A stretch of 64,000 bases of DNA from contig OX442425.1 in assembly GCA_949361645.1 (NCBI GenBank), positions 5,591,096 to 5,655,095 on the forward strand. Direction: 5' to 3'. Shown here piece after piece: positions 12,075 to 23,572 of this stretch. The stretch's first letter is position 1. Each line of letters starts with the position of its first letter. The stretch is from Spongilla lacustris. Taxonomy: Eukaryota; Porifera; Demospongiae; Spongillida; Spongillidae. A model generated the notes under the pieces. That model saw nothing but the letters and a program-made list of their open reading frames with translations. It searched no databases and was not told where the DNA came from. The position numbers and the translations under genes are program-made.

Positions 12075-12662
12075 TCACATTACAAATATATTCATGATAC
12101 AAAATGAAGCAATGATGACGTTTCAAATGCAATTCATCGCGATATGGCGGAGGTTTTCAGGTACTCAGCTCTGATGGCACTTTTTTAACGGCAAAGAAGG
12201 GTCTATTGCCTCCCAAGTACTATTTCACGATAGATCTAACATGTGACAACTCGGAAACGAATTATAGCAGTCCAGTGAGAGCGTACTACGAAATTGCATC
12301 GCTAAGCTTTTACGAGCTAAAAACGCATATCTAGCTTGATAATACCGTACCGTAACGATTTACCGGACTTAACCGACGCGGCCAAAGGTTGCTAATGCTC
12401 AATTTCTTTAATGGTTAAGATCTATTGCCTACAGGAGGAATTATGCTTACAATTTTTTTTGTACTGGGGTCACAACAAGTGTTAATAACTAAAGTAAATA
12501 GTCACGTGATGCTTTTTAACTTTCAGTATATACTGAAAAAGAGTTGTACACTATATCTGCGTTGTCAGATTTCCATTTGAGCTCATTGTTATTGAAATAT
12601 ATTCAAGTGAACAAAATAACAGTTCAAAAAAATTATAGGAGCAAGTGTGATGGATTCCACTG
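12075..12662 (-). repeat. Intact right terminal inverted repeat (~588 bp)
   Basis: The reverse complement of this stretch matches the left arm piece by piece with about 90% similarity by eye. It keeps the pre-insertion sequence at all three insertion sites, such as GCCATCAGAGCTGAG where the left copy holds the 66-bp palindrome. Confidence 0.75.
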
Positions 12663-12664
12663 TA

Positions 12665-13149
12665 TACTGAACAAAGTTGTAATTAATTAGCTTTTGTATA
12701 CATCCAGGCCCTCTTTGTATGATTTAGGAGTGTTATGAAGTTTTCTTGAAACTTGACGTGAGATACTGTGTACATTTATAGTTGAATGATAATTATTCAT
12801 GTAGTTGCACAATTTACATGTACATGTATTTGCTTATACATGTACAGTCAAAACGGTTTGATCACAGTAATTAAAAGTAAGGAACACTGTAGTTACATAT
12901 GAGGGAACCTTTGCATGTCAAAATGATTTAAGGGTTGCATGGCTGTGATAATAGCCACAAGCTGTGATGAAACCATAACCATGGCAACATACAGAATAAT
13001 GATACATTGTGTAAGGCACATTTTTGGCCCGTTTCAGCATAAGATTATAAGAACAAGCTCTGTTTTGTGGAAAACCGTGCTAAACTTGATGGCACCAAAA
13101 AGTAGTTTAATACACATCATATAGAGCATCAGCTATGTTTTCCCTTAGT
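12665..13149. other. Flank of the large transposon, no gene
   Basis: AT-rich DNA with clustered ACATGTAC words at 12820-12846. The phrase TACAGTCAAAACGGTTTGAT at about 12842 resembles a Tc1-like terminus, but no partner was found. Confidence 0.4.
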
Positions 13150-13735
13150 CTGCTCAGCAGAAGTTTGCGAACCTGTGCAGTCCAAACTGGGTCTTGGGTA
13201 AGCCAGCAGCTTTTGACTTGTCTTTCACATCTCCCCTTAATCCTACAACTCTTTTGGAAGCAAGGCTGAGAAAGCACTCCTCTAATGACATAAAATGTAA
13301 GGAATTGGATTTGGTCTGTGTACCGCTAGTAGTGGAGTCATATGGAGCCTGCATGAAGAAAGGAGGCTTTGGAGTCTATCTCCCAGCTAGCTTCTTGACT
13401 AGCCACTTGCTCATCCAAGGCAAAATCAGTGGTTCGTACCGAACTCTACGGGCGGCTGAACCTTCACCTGTTACAAGGTAATGCAATTGCCATCCTTTCC
13501 CGTAGCATCGGTCAAAGTGATGTAGAGTAGATATAGTTAGCATTTTGTGTACATTGTGTGTAGTCTAGTTGTATATGTTTATAAGTTTATATATCAGTAT
13601 TATATATTGTAATTATAATTATATATAATAATAATTATATACTTTGAGATATTCACTATACATGTAGTTTAGAGAATAAGCATACATTTAGGTATATCAA
13701 TGAAAAATAATAATAATAATAATAATAATAATATA
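13150..13735 (+). pseudogene. 5'-truncated retroelement copy (lineage B, C-terminal nuclease region)
   Basis: The frame GKPAAFDLSFTSPLNPTTLL starts at about 13196. A shift near 13430 then moves into a frame reading ELYGRLNLHLLQGNAIAILS, with a stop at about 13530. The AAFD-x-x-x-TSPLN signature is the putative restriction-like endonuclease core repeated in every lineage B copy here. A (TAA)n tail follows at 13702-13731. Only the last ~330 coding bases remain, the pattern expected of target-primed reverse transcription. Confidence 0.6.
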
Positions 13736-13959
13736 CTTACAAAAAGAAAAAGGAAGCAAAAAGTAATGAATCCTAGTAGTACATAATAATAATATACAGA
13801 ATACATAATACATTTAGACATATGGGGCAAAAACAATAATAATATTACACATTAAATAAAAATGATAATGACATAAACTATTTAAGCATGACGTTGAGGC
13901 AGAGATACATGTACTAGGCAACCCTGCTCCATCATCCATTCCAAATACACTCCTCCACT

Positions 13960-15717
13960 TGCGGGAGCCCCTCAGACAAAGGCTTGAAAAGTGGTATTGA
14001 AGGTTCAGTACATGCTATGAGAGAGCTGTATGAGGAAAAACACTCAGATGGATGGGGGTTACTACTTGTGGATGCCAGGAATGCTTTTAATTCATTGAAC
14101 AGAGCTGCTGCCCTTTGGAACTCTCATATTCAATGGCCTCGCTGTTCCAGATTCTTGTTTAACACCTATCGTGGTTATCCATCACTTATTTTATAAGGAT
14201 CAACCAAGTCTGAAGCTCTCTACAGCAAAGAAGGAGTTGATCAAAATGACCCTTTGTCCATGCTGATGTATGCTTCTGTACTGATGCCACTCATTAAATC
14301 ACTCTCAAATCCTACTACATGGATTCAAAACTGGTATGCAGATGACTCCTCCTGAACAGCCAAGCTCACTGATCTCTGTGTCTGGTTTGACAAGCTTTGT
14401 GACCTTGGTCCCAAGTATGGATATCATCCAGAGCCTGGGTAATAAGGTTGTGAATGGCTACTGCTTCCTAGGAGGGTTCATTGGAGACGGTGAAAGCACA
14501 TAACAATTTCTTGACAACATTCAAGATCACAGGGTGGGTGAACAATCTTCTCAAATTATCCAAAGCTGCTGAGTCACAGCCTCAAGCAGCTTATGCTGCA
14601 CTATCCAAATCCATGCAGTTTGAGTGGTCCTACCTGCAAAGAATCCTTCTTAGTTGTGTGGAAGCATTTACTCCAATCTGGAATACTTTGTACCAATATT
14701 TCTGGCCTGCCATTTTTGAAGGTACAATCTCCGATCATGAAAAGCAGCTATTGGGAGTTCGCAATCCAATCGAAAGTGCCAAGATTGCCTATACCACATC
14801 CAGAGCAGGCACAAGAAACATTGTGGATGCCATCAAAGGAAAGATTGAGTTCTCTCTACCTGATCACAATGTTCTAATGTCTGATGCAATGGCAAACATG
14901 CACACCACCCTCCAGCACCAAGATGAGGTCATACTTCACTCAACATTGGCCAATTCAGAGCTAAATGCAAAAATAAGACGGGCAATACAACGGGCAGTGG
15001 AGGGCAAGACATCATCATGGTTAACAGCTCTGCCTTTTGCTCACCATCACTTTGACCTTTCTGCCACAGAATTCCGCGATGCCCTCGCATTGCGATACAA
15101 TCGACCACTGCTGAATATGCCAGCCAATTGTGATGGATGTGGTGCTGCAACTAGTTTGGAGCATGCCCTTGACTGCAAGAAGGGAGGTCTGGTAACCCAA
15201 TGTCACAATGAAGTTCGAGATGTTATTGGCGACTTAACATCAGTTGTTTTCAAGGAAGTTGTTTAAGAACCAGTCGTGCAAGAGGCAAATGATGCTGAAG
15301 GTGTACCCTCCCTAATTGTTCGAAGAAAAAGAAGTACTCTGAAGCAGCAGCTCTTCGCCGAGCATCATTCACACCCTTTGTTATGTCAGTCGATGGAGTC
15401 TTGGGTCGAGAAGCAAGCTTTTTTTTATCAAACATCTTGTTCAGAAACTTGCTCATAAGTGGGAAAAGTCAAACAGTGAGGTATTGGGATGGATGAGAGC
15501 ACGACTGTCTTTTGCAATCCTACAAAAATAAAAATAAATACAGGATAATCATAAAATACAAAGGAATATATAACAACTCAGGTACATGCACACACATCAT
15601 AGCACATACAAATTCTAATCATAAGCTGATGTGGGTAGTCCAGCCCCATCATCCATGAGTATTTTTGTGTATGTCCAATAATAAATAATAATAATAATTA
15701 TGATAATAATAATAGTA
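13960..15717 (+). pseudogene. Retroelement copy, lineage A: RT with YADD, Cys/His motif and nuclease-like tail
   Basis: RT begins at about 13984 with [20 protein letters not shown] and [14 protein letters not shown] (catalytic Asp of RT motif A). The frame continues past a stop at 14195 to LYSKEGV, DPLSMLMYA and WYADDSS (motif C, about 14332-14350), then meets another stop. A long frame at 14481-15266 carries the thumb and connection (QPQAAYAALSKSMQFEWSYL) and a zinc-binding CDGCGAATSLEHALDCKKGG followed by HNEVRDVIGDL. The nuclease-like tail is frameshifted (about 15267-15530, ending in VLGWMRARLSFAIL). A (TAA)n-rich tail lies at about 15666-15717. RT followed by a CCHC motif and a nuclease region resembles R2/NeSL-type non-LTR elements. 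Several stops make it dead. Confidence 0.65.
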
Positions 15718-18700
15718 ATGTGTGCAAGCATCCTACATCCAGAGCCTCTGCAGGGACTGCCAATAGAAACCACCATCATCTTCCGCAATTCCAGGAGGTA
15801 CTCAGTGTAGTCAATCAGTCCCAGTCAGGCTCTCAGATGTCTGTAACCACCAGACTAAACTCAAGAAAGCCTTGTCTGGTTGAGGGATGCTTGGAGATGA
15901 TCGCCCCATCAATGTGGAAGGCCCATATGATACTTCACACACAGAATATCCTTCCAGGAGATATCCCTCTTGAATGGCTGCAGAAGCTGCATTCCTTTAT
16001 TTGCCTAAAGTGTCACCAGATTGTTGCCAATTCTCATTTTGGCTCTCATTCTGAGAAGTGCAGTGGATCAAACTAAGGCCCTAGGTCTTCTGGAGTATCA
16101 GTTGCCTCCACCACAACCGCTCCTGGCCAATGAATCGGTGAGGGGTCAGCTCCTGAGGCTTCCCTCACATCTTTTGAGGAAGTCTGTTGTTTGCAGTGTG
16201 CCACAATTTGTCACATGCCTCAAAAAGCCAGACCCACATTTGCTCGAGTCTTGTCAGACACGTTGCGTATCCAACTCAGAGGAGGCTTGGTTAAAACTAT
16301 TCATGCTACCAAAGTGTGTGTTACGAACATCTCATCGAGGTGGCCAATGTCACAAGTCTCATTCCATTGAAGAGCTTTGCAGACAGTGATCTAATGGCCA
16401 CATAGCTTCTCAATGGCAATATGCCTCTGATCATGCCAGGAAGTCCAACTCCAAACAACCTAAGGAGCAAACAAAGGAGCAGATAAGAAAGTTCAGTCTG
16501 CAGTTTCGAAGGCTAGAGAAGGGTTACTTGGAAAGGCTTGCAAGATCCTTATATCTTCAGGCATTGCCCCCAACAGTCCAGAGACATGGAATTTGCTCCA
16601 GCAGAAACACCCTAAGGGCCCAATTCCTACCCTACCTGATATCACTTTACCTCCAGGGACTACTGCTCTGCCACCCGAGTTTAATATCATGTCAGTTCTT
16701 CGTTCATTCCCCAAGGATACTGCTTGTGGCCCCTCTGGGCTCCGCATACAACATCTGATTGATGCTGCTGAGGTACACTTGCCTATTTCCATCTGTAGTT
16801 CCCTTAGAGCTGTTGTCAATAGCTTGGCAAGTGGCAAAGCTTCAATGCCAATATCCTGGTACCTGGCTGGTGGCTCACTCACAGCATTGATCAAGAATAA
16901 AGAGGATCTACACATGGACATCTGCCCTATTGCTGTTGGGAAGGCAATGAGAAGACTGACAGGAAAGTGTCCTGTATCCTCTCAAAAGACAAAGCAGCTC
17001 AATTTTTTGATCCATTTCAGCTTGGTGTGGCATGTCCTGCAGGAGCTGAAAAGATATTACATGGAGTGCGCCGATGTGTTCAAGATCACTGGAATAATGA
17101 TGAGTTTTTTTTGTGTAAAATTGACTTAACTAATGCCTTCAACATGGTATCTCGCCAGGCACTCCTTGAGGAATGTGCTACTCAATTCGCCGACCTTTTC
17201 CCACGGGTTTCCTGGTGCTATGGGCAGCACCCAACATTATGGCACCCTATGGGAGTGTAAAGTTCTGAACTTGGAGTACAACAAGGAGATCCCTTGCATG
17301 GGTCCCCTGTTGTTCTCCTTGGTCCTACACAAGCTCATCCTCACGATCATTGAGGATACGGAATGCTCTCAACTTCTGTTTATTTCATGGTACATGTATC
17401 TAGATGACGGCGTTCTTTCAGGTACTAAGTCTGTAATAAGTTGGGTTGTTACTCTTATTCAGAAGCTGGGTCCCGCTCTTGGCTCTGGATCAACCCTGCC
17501 AAATGTGAACTGTTCTCTCGCGCTGTCTTGACAGACCTTCCCCAAGAAATGAAAGTGTCCCACAAGCCAAACTTTGAAGTCCTTGGTGCTCCAACAGGAG
17601 ATCCCATCTTTTGTGCAAAGTTTTTAGCACAAAGGTTTGCTAAGGCTGCCAAGTTGCTATCCCAGTTGGTTACTGTGGGTTCATTAGACCCCCAAGTTGC
17701 ACTCCTCCTGTGTCAGTGTGCAGGGTACTGTAAATTAGTTCATCTTGCCCGTTCAACTCCACCCTCACTTATCTCTGATGGGTTAGCATTGTTTGATGCT
17801 GATGTTCGTCATTTTTCCCAATGCACTAGAATTGATGCAGCTAACACAGAATGGTTGCAAGTTCAACTGAGCCTTGGTAGGGGGGGTCTTGGCCTTCATA
17901 GTCTTGCTCTCCATTCTCTAGCTGCTAGTTTGGCATCACTGATTAAGGCCGGGTCTCTAATACCATCTGATGAATATGCCTTGGAGTATAGTCCCACCAG
18001 TGCATGCAATTTCAGGAGATCTCTTAGCTATAGCCAAAAGGATCTCTTGGCTAGGTTAGAAACCATCAATTTGATCAGCTGCTATTTCAGTCGTCCCCTG
18101 CCAACAGTGCATGTTTGTTGTCTGTGTTCTCATGCCATGCTGCAGCCTGGCTGTCAGTCATTCCTCCAGTGGGTCTTAACCTTCACCTTGAACCTGATGA
18201 GTTCCAGATTGCATTGAAATGGTGGCTTGGAATGGACACATCTTTGGGCTCTTGCTGTCCATACTGTCCTGATCACCAGCTAAACCCCCTAGGACACCAT
18301 GCAGTGACGTGTAAAGGTGGAGGGGATGTCGTTCTGCACCACAACAGCTTGAGGGATGCCTTTTCACAGTTCTGCCATCAAGCATGTCTGGGGGGACAGC
18401 TTCAAGTAGGTTGTAGCTTAGGAGCAGACAAAAGACACAGTTGTCCAGCTGATATTCTTGTACAGAACTGGATAATCAGCAAACCAGCAGCTTTTGACCT
18501 AACTGTAACCTCACCGCTTAATCTCACTACTTTAACTGAAGCGGGAGTTGCAAGAGGGGCTGCAGCTATGGCAGCTGAAGTTCGGAAGCATGGTGTAAAT
18601 GATCAAAAGTGAGCAGAGCTTGGATGGGTTTCTATACCCTTAGCAGTTGAGACTTATGGTTGCTGGGGTGCAGAAGCCCAGTCCACCATTTCTCGGCTAG

Positions 18701-18897
18701 CATCCCGTCTGGCCATCCAGTTGCAGTGTAGCAAATCCAAGGCCATCACTACCATCTACCTACTTTCACATTCAGGCTTTTTCAGGTCTGAGGGGGGAGT
18801 TTAACTTTGATTTTTGCATGTTTTTCAAGTGGTATATGTTTTTGTACTTGTAATTGTACATGTATAATAATAAAATAATAATAATAATAATAATAGG
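15718..18897 (+). pseudogene. Near-full-length retroelement copy, lineage B: zinc fingers, RT with YLDDG, nuclease
   Basis: The N-terminal part (15720-16076) has a Cys2His2-like finger (CLVEGC, then HMILH) and a CxxC-H-C set (CLKCHQI to HSEKC). After a shift comes EEAWLKLFMLPKCVLRTSHR. RT starts at 16593: FPKDTACGPSGLRIQHLIDA, LAGGSLTALIKNK, then (shifted) VACPAGAEKILHGVRRC and KIDLTNAFNMVSRQALLEEC (motif A), and YLDDG at 17399-17413 (motif C). The C-terminal part has CCPYCPDHQLNPLGHHAVTC, GGDVVLHHNSLRD, CPADILVQNW and KPAAFDLTVTSPLN, which together look like a zinc knuckle plus a PD-(D/E)XK-type endonuclease. At least five frame breaks are present. A (TAA)n tail at 18866-18897 marks the 3' end. 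Confidence 0.65.
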
Positions 18898-19117
18898 ATG
18901 GGGGTTGGAGAGCAGACCAGTTTTTGCCACTCTTGCGGACAGAATTTCGGGTCGCACTGGCCAGGCAAAATCACGTGTCGTCAATCAGCTGTACCAAAGA
19001 TTGGCCATCACATTGACGAGGCAACATGCCTGTGCAAAAAAGAACTTGAACATGAACTTGTATAAAGTATTCTGCATGTACCTTGTTTTTCTCATAATAA
19101 TAAAAAATAATAATTGT
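18898..19117 (+). pseudogene. Very short 5'-truncated lineage B copy
   Basis: About 200 bp encode VFATLADRISGRTGQAKSRV and NQLYQRLAITLTRQHACA, matching the last ~45 residues of lineage B. A TAATAATAAAAAATAATAA tail follows at about 19096-19116. Confidence 0.5.
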
Positions 19118-19949
19118 CTGGAATGATTGAGGACCAACTTTTCTCCACCTTGTCGGAGTCTTCCTCTCATGCCAACAGAGCTCGTCTCCTGTCAGTGGCA
19201 GCCCCTCATTCTTACTCTTGTATCAGTGGTCCCTTCACCTGGTTTGGGCTTGCACCTTGAGTCCAATGAGTACCAGATGGCCATAAAGTGGTGGCTGGGA
19301 CTGGACACTTCAGGTCTATCTATGTGTCCATTCTCCCCTGATACAGCCCTTGATCCTCTTGGTCATCATGCTACAACTTGCAGACATGGAGGAGATGTTG
19401 TAATACACCACAATCGCTTGCGGGATGATATCTTTGACCTCTGTCGTCATGCCCACCTAAGTGTCAGATTGGAGAAAGGCAATGGCCTCACTAGAGACCT
19501 TGATCACACAAGACCTGCTGACGTTCTCATTGCCGGATGGGACAGAGGCAAACCTGCTGCACTGGACATCACTATCACATCACCCCTCTGCCTGGCCATC
19601 TTAGGTGAGTCATGTCAACAAGCTGGTGCAGCAGTCCTTGCAGCAAAACCCGTAAACGACACTCCGATGGACCCAAATGCCAGGAGTTAGGTTGGTCCTG
19701 CATTCCATTGGCAGTGGAGACATATGGAAATTGGGGCAAAGAAGCCCAGGATACCATCTCCAGGCTGGCATCTCACTTGGCCATTCACCAGTCATCCCCC
19801 AAGTCATCAGTGGTGGCTGAGATTTATGGGCGATTGAATGCCAGAGCCATCCTGGCCAGGGAGCTCCCACCCTCCTAACTGTTTATGTTTGTGTGTGGTT
19901 TAAAGTGTATTCTTAGCTTTTAATAATAATAATAATAATAATAATAATG
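19118..19949 (+). pseudogene. 5'-truncated lineage B copy
   Basis: Frame 19127-19690 covers LGLHLESNEYQMAIKWWLGL, CPFSPDTALDPLGHHATTC, GGDVVIHHNRLRDD, RPADVLIAGW and KPAALDITITSPL. A shift near 19620 leads into the end region (QELGWSCIPLAVETYGNWGK, stop at about 19878). One zinc ligand is Ser (CPFSPD instead of CPxCPD). The (TAA)n tail lies at 19921-19949. Confidence 0.6.
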
Positions 19950-20300
19950 GCAAACCTGCTGCTTTTGACCTCACTATCACTTCACCGCTTAACCCAACCA
20001 CTTTGACTGAAGCGTGGGTGAGGTGTGGGTCTTCTGCTCTGGTTTCTGAGGCAAGAAAGCATAATGCCAATGATTCCAAGTGTGCTGAGTGTGGATGGGT
20101 GTGCATTCCCCTAGCTGTGGAGTCATATGGATGCTGGGGCATGGAAGCACAACAATCCTTCTTGCGGCTTGCGGCTCATCTAGCCATCCAAATGGGATGC
20201 AACAAATCACAGGCTACCACCATCTTGTACCAGAGGCTAAGCCTTTCGCTTGTGAGAGCCAACGCTAGGGCGTTGCTCTCCCGTGCAAGGTAGACCACAG
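19950..20300 (+). pseudogene. 5'-truncated lineage B copy (nuclease end)
   Basis: It starts abruptly at GKPAAFDLTITSPLNPTTLT directly after the previous tail. It runs open to RANARALLSRAR and a stop at about 20293. This is the best-preserved C-terminus in the array. No tail is seen; it abuts another copy. Confidence 0.6.
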
Positions 20301-20735
20301 CTAGACCCGTGAACTGCAGTATTTGATGTGTCCATCACCTCACCACTAAATCCTATCACTTTGTTGGAAGCAGGAGTGTCGGCCACAGCTGATGCCCAGG
20401 CCACTGAGTCTAGAAAGCACCAAGCAAATGACCCCAAATGCTCAGAGCTAGGATGGGTGTGTGTCCCCGTGGTATTTGAAACCTATGGGGCTTGGGGAAA
20501 AGAAGCCACTGCATGCCATCATCTCCTCAGTAGCCTCCAGATTTCCATGTGCCAGCCAAAGTCTATCCTACTGAACGAGATATATGCCAGTTGAACCATA
20601 ACCTTGTCTGTGCCAATGCTAGCTACAGCTATCCTCTCTAGGATAGCTCCTCCACCATAGAGCATATGTGCTATAATTGTATAATGTGTAATGTACAACT
20701 TATAATTGTTTCTCAATAATAATAACTATAATATA
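20301..20735 (+). pseudogene. 5'-truncated lineage B copy (nuclease end)
   Basis: It begins at AVFDVSITSPLNPITLLEAG (about 20317) and continues through SELGWVCVPVVFETYGAWGK. A stop at about 20594 is followed by a shifted remainder. The 3' end carries CAATAATAATAACTATAATA at 20715-20735. A nearly identical fragment lies at 31203-31440. Confidence 0.55.
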
Positions 20736-22087
20736 CCGATGTACTGTTTTCATATGCCATTTTCAGCTGAAAATTGGTCAGGGAATGGCCCGAATGCCTG
20801 ACGGGCTCCTGTAGGGTCCTGTAAGGACTGGAACCGTGATCACCTAGGCTTATATGACGGTTAACTGATTTTCCGCGTGTGCAACACTGCATGAATGGAT
20901 GATTCTCTCTTGTTCTGAGCCAGAGCTACAAGCCAAACAAAGCTGAAGAGGCTCGAAATACTCTGATACCTTGTCTTTTAGCACAGCACAGAGGCATTTA
21001 CCTGTGCACAGTATCACAGATTGAAGGATTTCACTCCAAACGGCTAACTATGTCACTCCAAATCTTGATTTAGAGTGATCAGTGCTGGGAGTGACATAGT
21101 TAGCCGTTTGGAGTGAAATCCACCAATCTGTTTTTACTGTGTGAGTCATCCAGTGATTCACCGACAGCAATTGGTTTTATGTTTGCATATAGAATATCCT
21201 TTTTTCCCCTTGTTTAAAGCTGTGAAACTACCACCAGCGAGAAACATTTTTTTAGAAGGATGGGGCTGCTTTAATTCCTTGAAATGAAAAGATTAATAAT
21301 ATGCCTTTGTTTTGTAAATCAAACAATTAACCATCAGAATAGCTAGAAGTCATGCAAAGCCTTTTGAGTTTCTTGAGTGATAAAGGGAGGCACTGATTAC
21401 GTGCGGTGCATGCGATGGTGCTACCATAATGTAGTGTAATAGTCAATCGTGCACTTTACGAGGGACAGGGACCGGAAGCTAAACCGCCACAGATCCTGCC
21501 ACAAAGATGCGCCAAAGTTACTGTCCTACACTTTGAAGATGGAATAAACGTCACAACAGAAGCCGTTTGTCTAAATTCCTTAGACAATCACAAACGACGC
21601 ACACTTATTGTGATGAAAGAGGTCTTATTTAATTGTAGTATACATGTACATGTATAACTCAAATCACTGGCTGCCAAAAACCCTCATCGTTAAGGCCTTC
21701 TTACATAAGACATGCAGTACAATGTCATGTATTAATGTGTTTGCTGATACACATGTAAGTATGCTGGTTCTGTTTTTATATTCATACGTACAAGTGAGTG
21801 TATCATGCAGTATTTTATAGTTCATTAACGTTGAAAAAGTATGACAATAATCAATATACTAAAAAACAGCTCATCTGACAAGTGCACCACCAAGAGATAC
21901 ACGTGCACGTACCGTGCACATCTGTGTGGCCGGATTGTCCTATTCACTTCAGACAAACGTTTACATAGCTACTGGGCTGCTGTTGGGACACAGTGTACTG
22001 AAGAGCTTCAGTGTCTGACTGATTGTTATCTTCAGTTGCCTGAGGGTGCGTAAAGTATATGCGAGGAGAAAATTTTTCTATATAGCA
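20736..22087. other. Intergenic; contains a 40-bp-arm palindrome
   Basis: No gene is recognised. The 70-codon frame at 21841-22053 (Cys-rich, CTYRAHLCGRIVLF) could be an orphan exon but has no supporting neighbours. The palindrome at 21018-21129 is listed separately. Confidence 0.4.
21018..21129. repeat. Inverted repeat with ~40-bp arms
   Basis: Arms 21018-21059 and 21088-21129 (GGATTTCACTCCAAACGGCT and its complement) are nearly perfect and enclose a ~28-base loop. It looks like a small foldback MITE or its two fused ends. Confidence 0.7.
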
Positions 22088-22700
22088 AATGACGTCACAC
22101 AAAATGGCTGAATTTGACCCCCCTCTCCCCCCTGTCACATTTTGTCCCATTTCTTTCAACCCTCCCCCTATGAAATGATGATGTCACACTTGACCACCCC
22201 CCCCCCCCCCCTTTCCAGCATTGTAGTTCACATGAACCAATTTGATTGATGGGTTGTCAGACGCATCTTTGACTTCGTCGCTAACTGCACTTGAAGCGGA
22301 GGGGCAAACATAATTAATGTTTGGAAAAGTAGCACTTAGAGGTACTACAGCTGTTTGCTTTGACCAAAAAGTCAGCAGCGATCCCTTGTTTTTCAGTTCT
22401 ACACTTTTCAATTCCCGGAGTAACGCCACTACCTTATCCTCCAAGCCTTCCCCTTTCTTTAGTTCAGTCCAATTGACATTGAACTCCTGCTGGCAGATCT
22501 GTTTTGATTTCTTAGGATAGGCCGCCACATATGCATTATATAATTTAGCAAAAGCTTAGCTTTATCCTTTCAGCCATCACTATGCCTAAGAATAGAGGGG
22601 GTTAATATTTTAATTTGTGATGTCACCTTTCATCCCCCCTACCCCCCTCGTCACAAACTTGGCTACCCCTCCCCCCCCTCCTCTTTTGCGTGACATCATT
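22088..22700 (-). mobile_element. Non-autonomous DNA element with a captured or relic frame
   Basis: The ends are inverted: ATGACGTCACACAAAA at 22089-22104 against TTTTGCGTGACATCAT at 22684-22699. Both ends carry pyrimidine-rich tracts with repeated GTGATGTCAC words. On the minus strand, frame 22528-22184 encodes 114 residues (starting MAAYPKKSKQICQQEFNVNW), a basic start and Lys/Glu helix that I cannot assign. It stops in the C-rich tract. It may be a transposase exon or a captured fragment. Confidence 0.45.
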
Positions 22701-23358
22701 TATGGATGGCCCCCAATTGCTGATACAAGTTACATGCAAAGCCATCCGTGAGAGCAAGGGAATCTGTATACCAAAGGAACTAAGATTAGGCTTGATAGAA
22801 AAACATTTATATATATGCTTACTTGTACAACTTTAGACACGCGTAAAATAAATTTCCGACGGCTTGTCCATTCAGTTTCGGCATAGTGACATTGTATAGG
22901 CCCCCTATCTATATCCCATCTTCATCATTAAAAGTTTGTTTATAATTTTACCGTCCTTTTTAAAAATGCATAAGAAAGAATACTTGTGATTAGGTTACTA
23001 ACCGCACGTATCTCAATCGACTTGACATGCTGACTTGGGGCAAAGAAAAACAATGAGTGCTTGGCAATTTCCGGCCAAGCTCCAAAGGACCTGTTTAACG
23101 AGCGTGCCCCGTCAAATGTAAACGGGATGTTCAAAATATGAACGTGAATGAATTTATTTTCCTCACCCACATGATGAATTAATTTATAAAAGGCACAGTA
23201 GCGAAAAGTGTTATCCGCCAATTGCCGTTGCCATGTGTAGAGTGCCATGTGTAGAGTGTATACAGCCCATCAGTAGTATCTTGGCCAAGCCGAATTTCTT
23301 GCATTAATATTGACAAAGATTTTTTATTTTAGGATGTATTCAGTCGTGAAAACTGTAT
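22701..23358. other. Intergenic, no clear gene
   Basis: A 102-codon minus frame at 22940-23248 has no recognised domain or splice partner. Nothing else is seen. Confidence 0.4.
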
Positions 23359-23366
23359 ATTACATG

Positions 23367-23572
23367 CAGGGCCAGTGAGAGCCGTAGTGAGGCCCGGGGT
23401 AACAAATTATTTGAGGGCCCTGAAAATACAAGCAGGGGGGGGGGGGGGGGGGGGGGGGGGGGAGGGTTCCCCTTGAGATTGGCCCGCCGGGCCCTCTATT
23501 ATACCTTGGGGCCCCTATTATACCTTGGGGCCCGGGGTAAGTAACCCCGCTTACCCCCCCTCACCGGCCCTG
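23367..23572. mobile_element. hAT-like MITE with perfect 8-bp TSD and internal poly-G
   Basis: The element begins CAGGGCCAGTGAG and ends CTCACCGGCCCTG, with inverted ends starting CAGGG as in many hAT elements. The 8 bases ATTACATG occur exactly on both sides (23359-23366 and 23573-23580). It has no coding capacity. A run of more than 25 G lies at about 23436-23461. Confidence 0.75.

Larger units (their letters stand above)
4215..12662 (+). mobile_element. Large DNA transposon with ~590-bp TIRs, nested insertions and an intact transposase
   Basis: The segment 12075-12662 reads, in reverse complement, as the sum of four separate blocks on the left: 4215-4561, 6684-6788, 7373-7452 and 7528-7621. 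The blocks keep the same order, and the three intervals between them are later insertions. The outer ends are CAGTGGAAACCATCACAC (left) and the complement of GTGTGATGGATTCCACTG (right), each flanked by TA, which fits a TA target duplication. The unique interior (7622-12074) holds one 942-codon frame encoding an RNase-H-fold transposase. Without the insertions the element would be about 5.7 kb. TA duplication plus very long TIRs plus a hAT/MULE-style C(2)H transposase is not a combination I can assign to a named superfamily. Confidence 0.75.
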
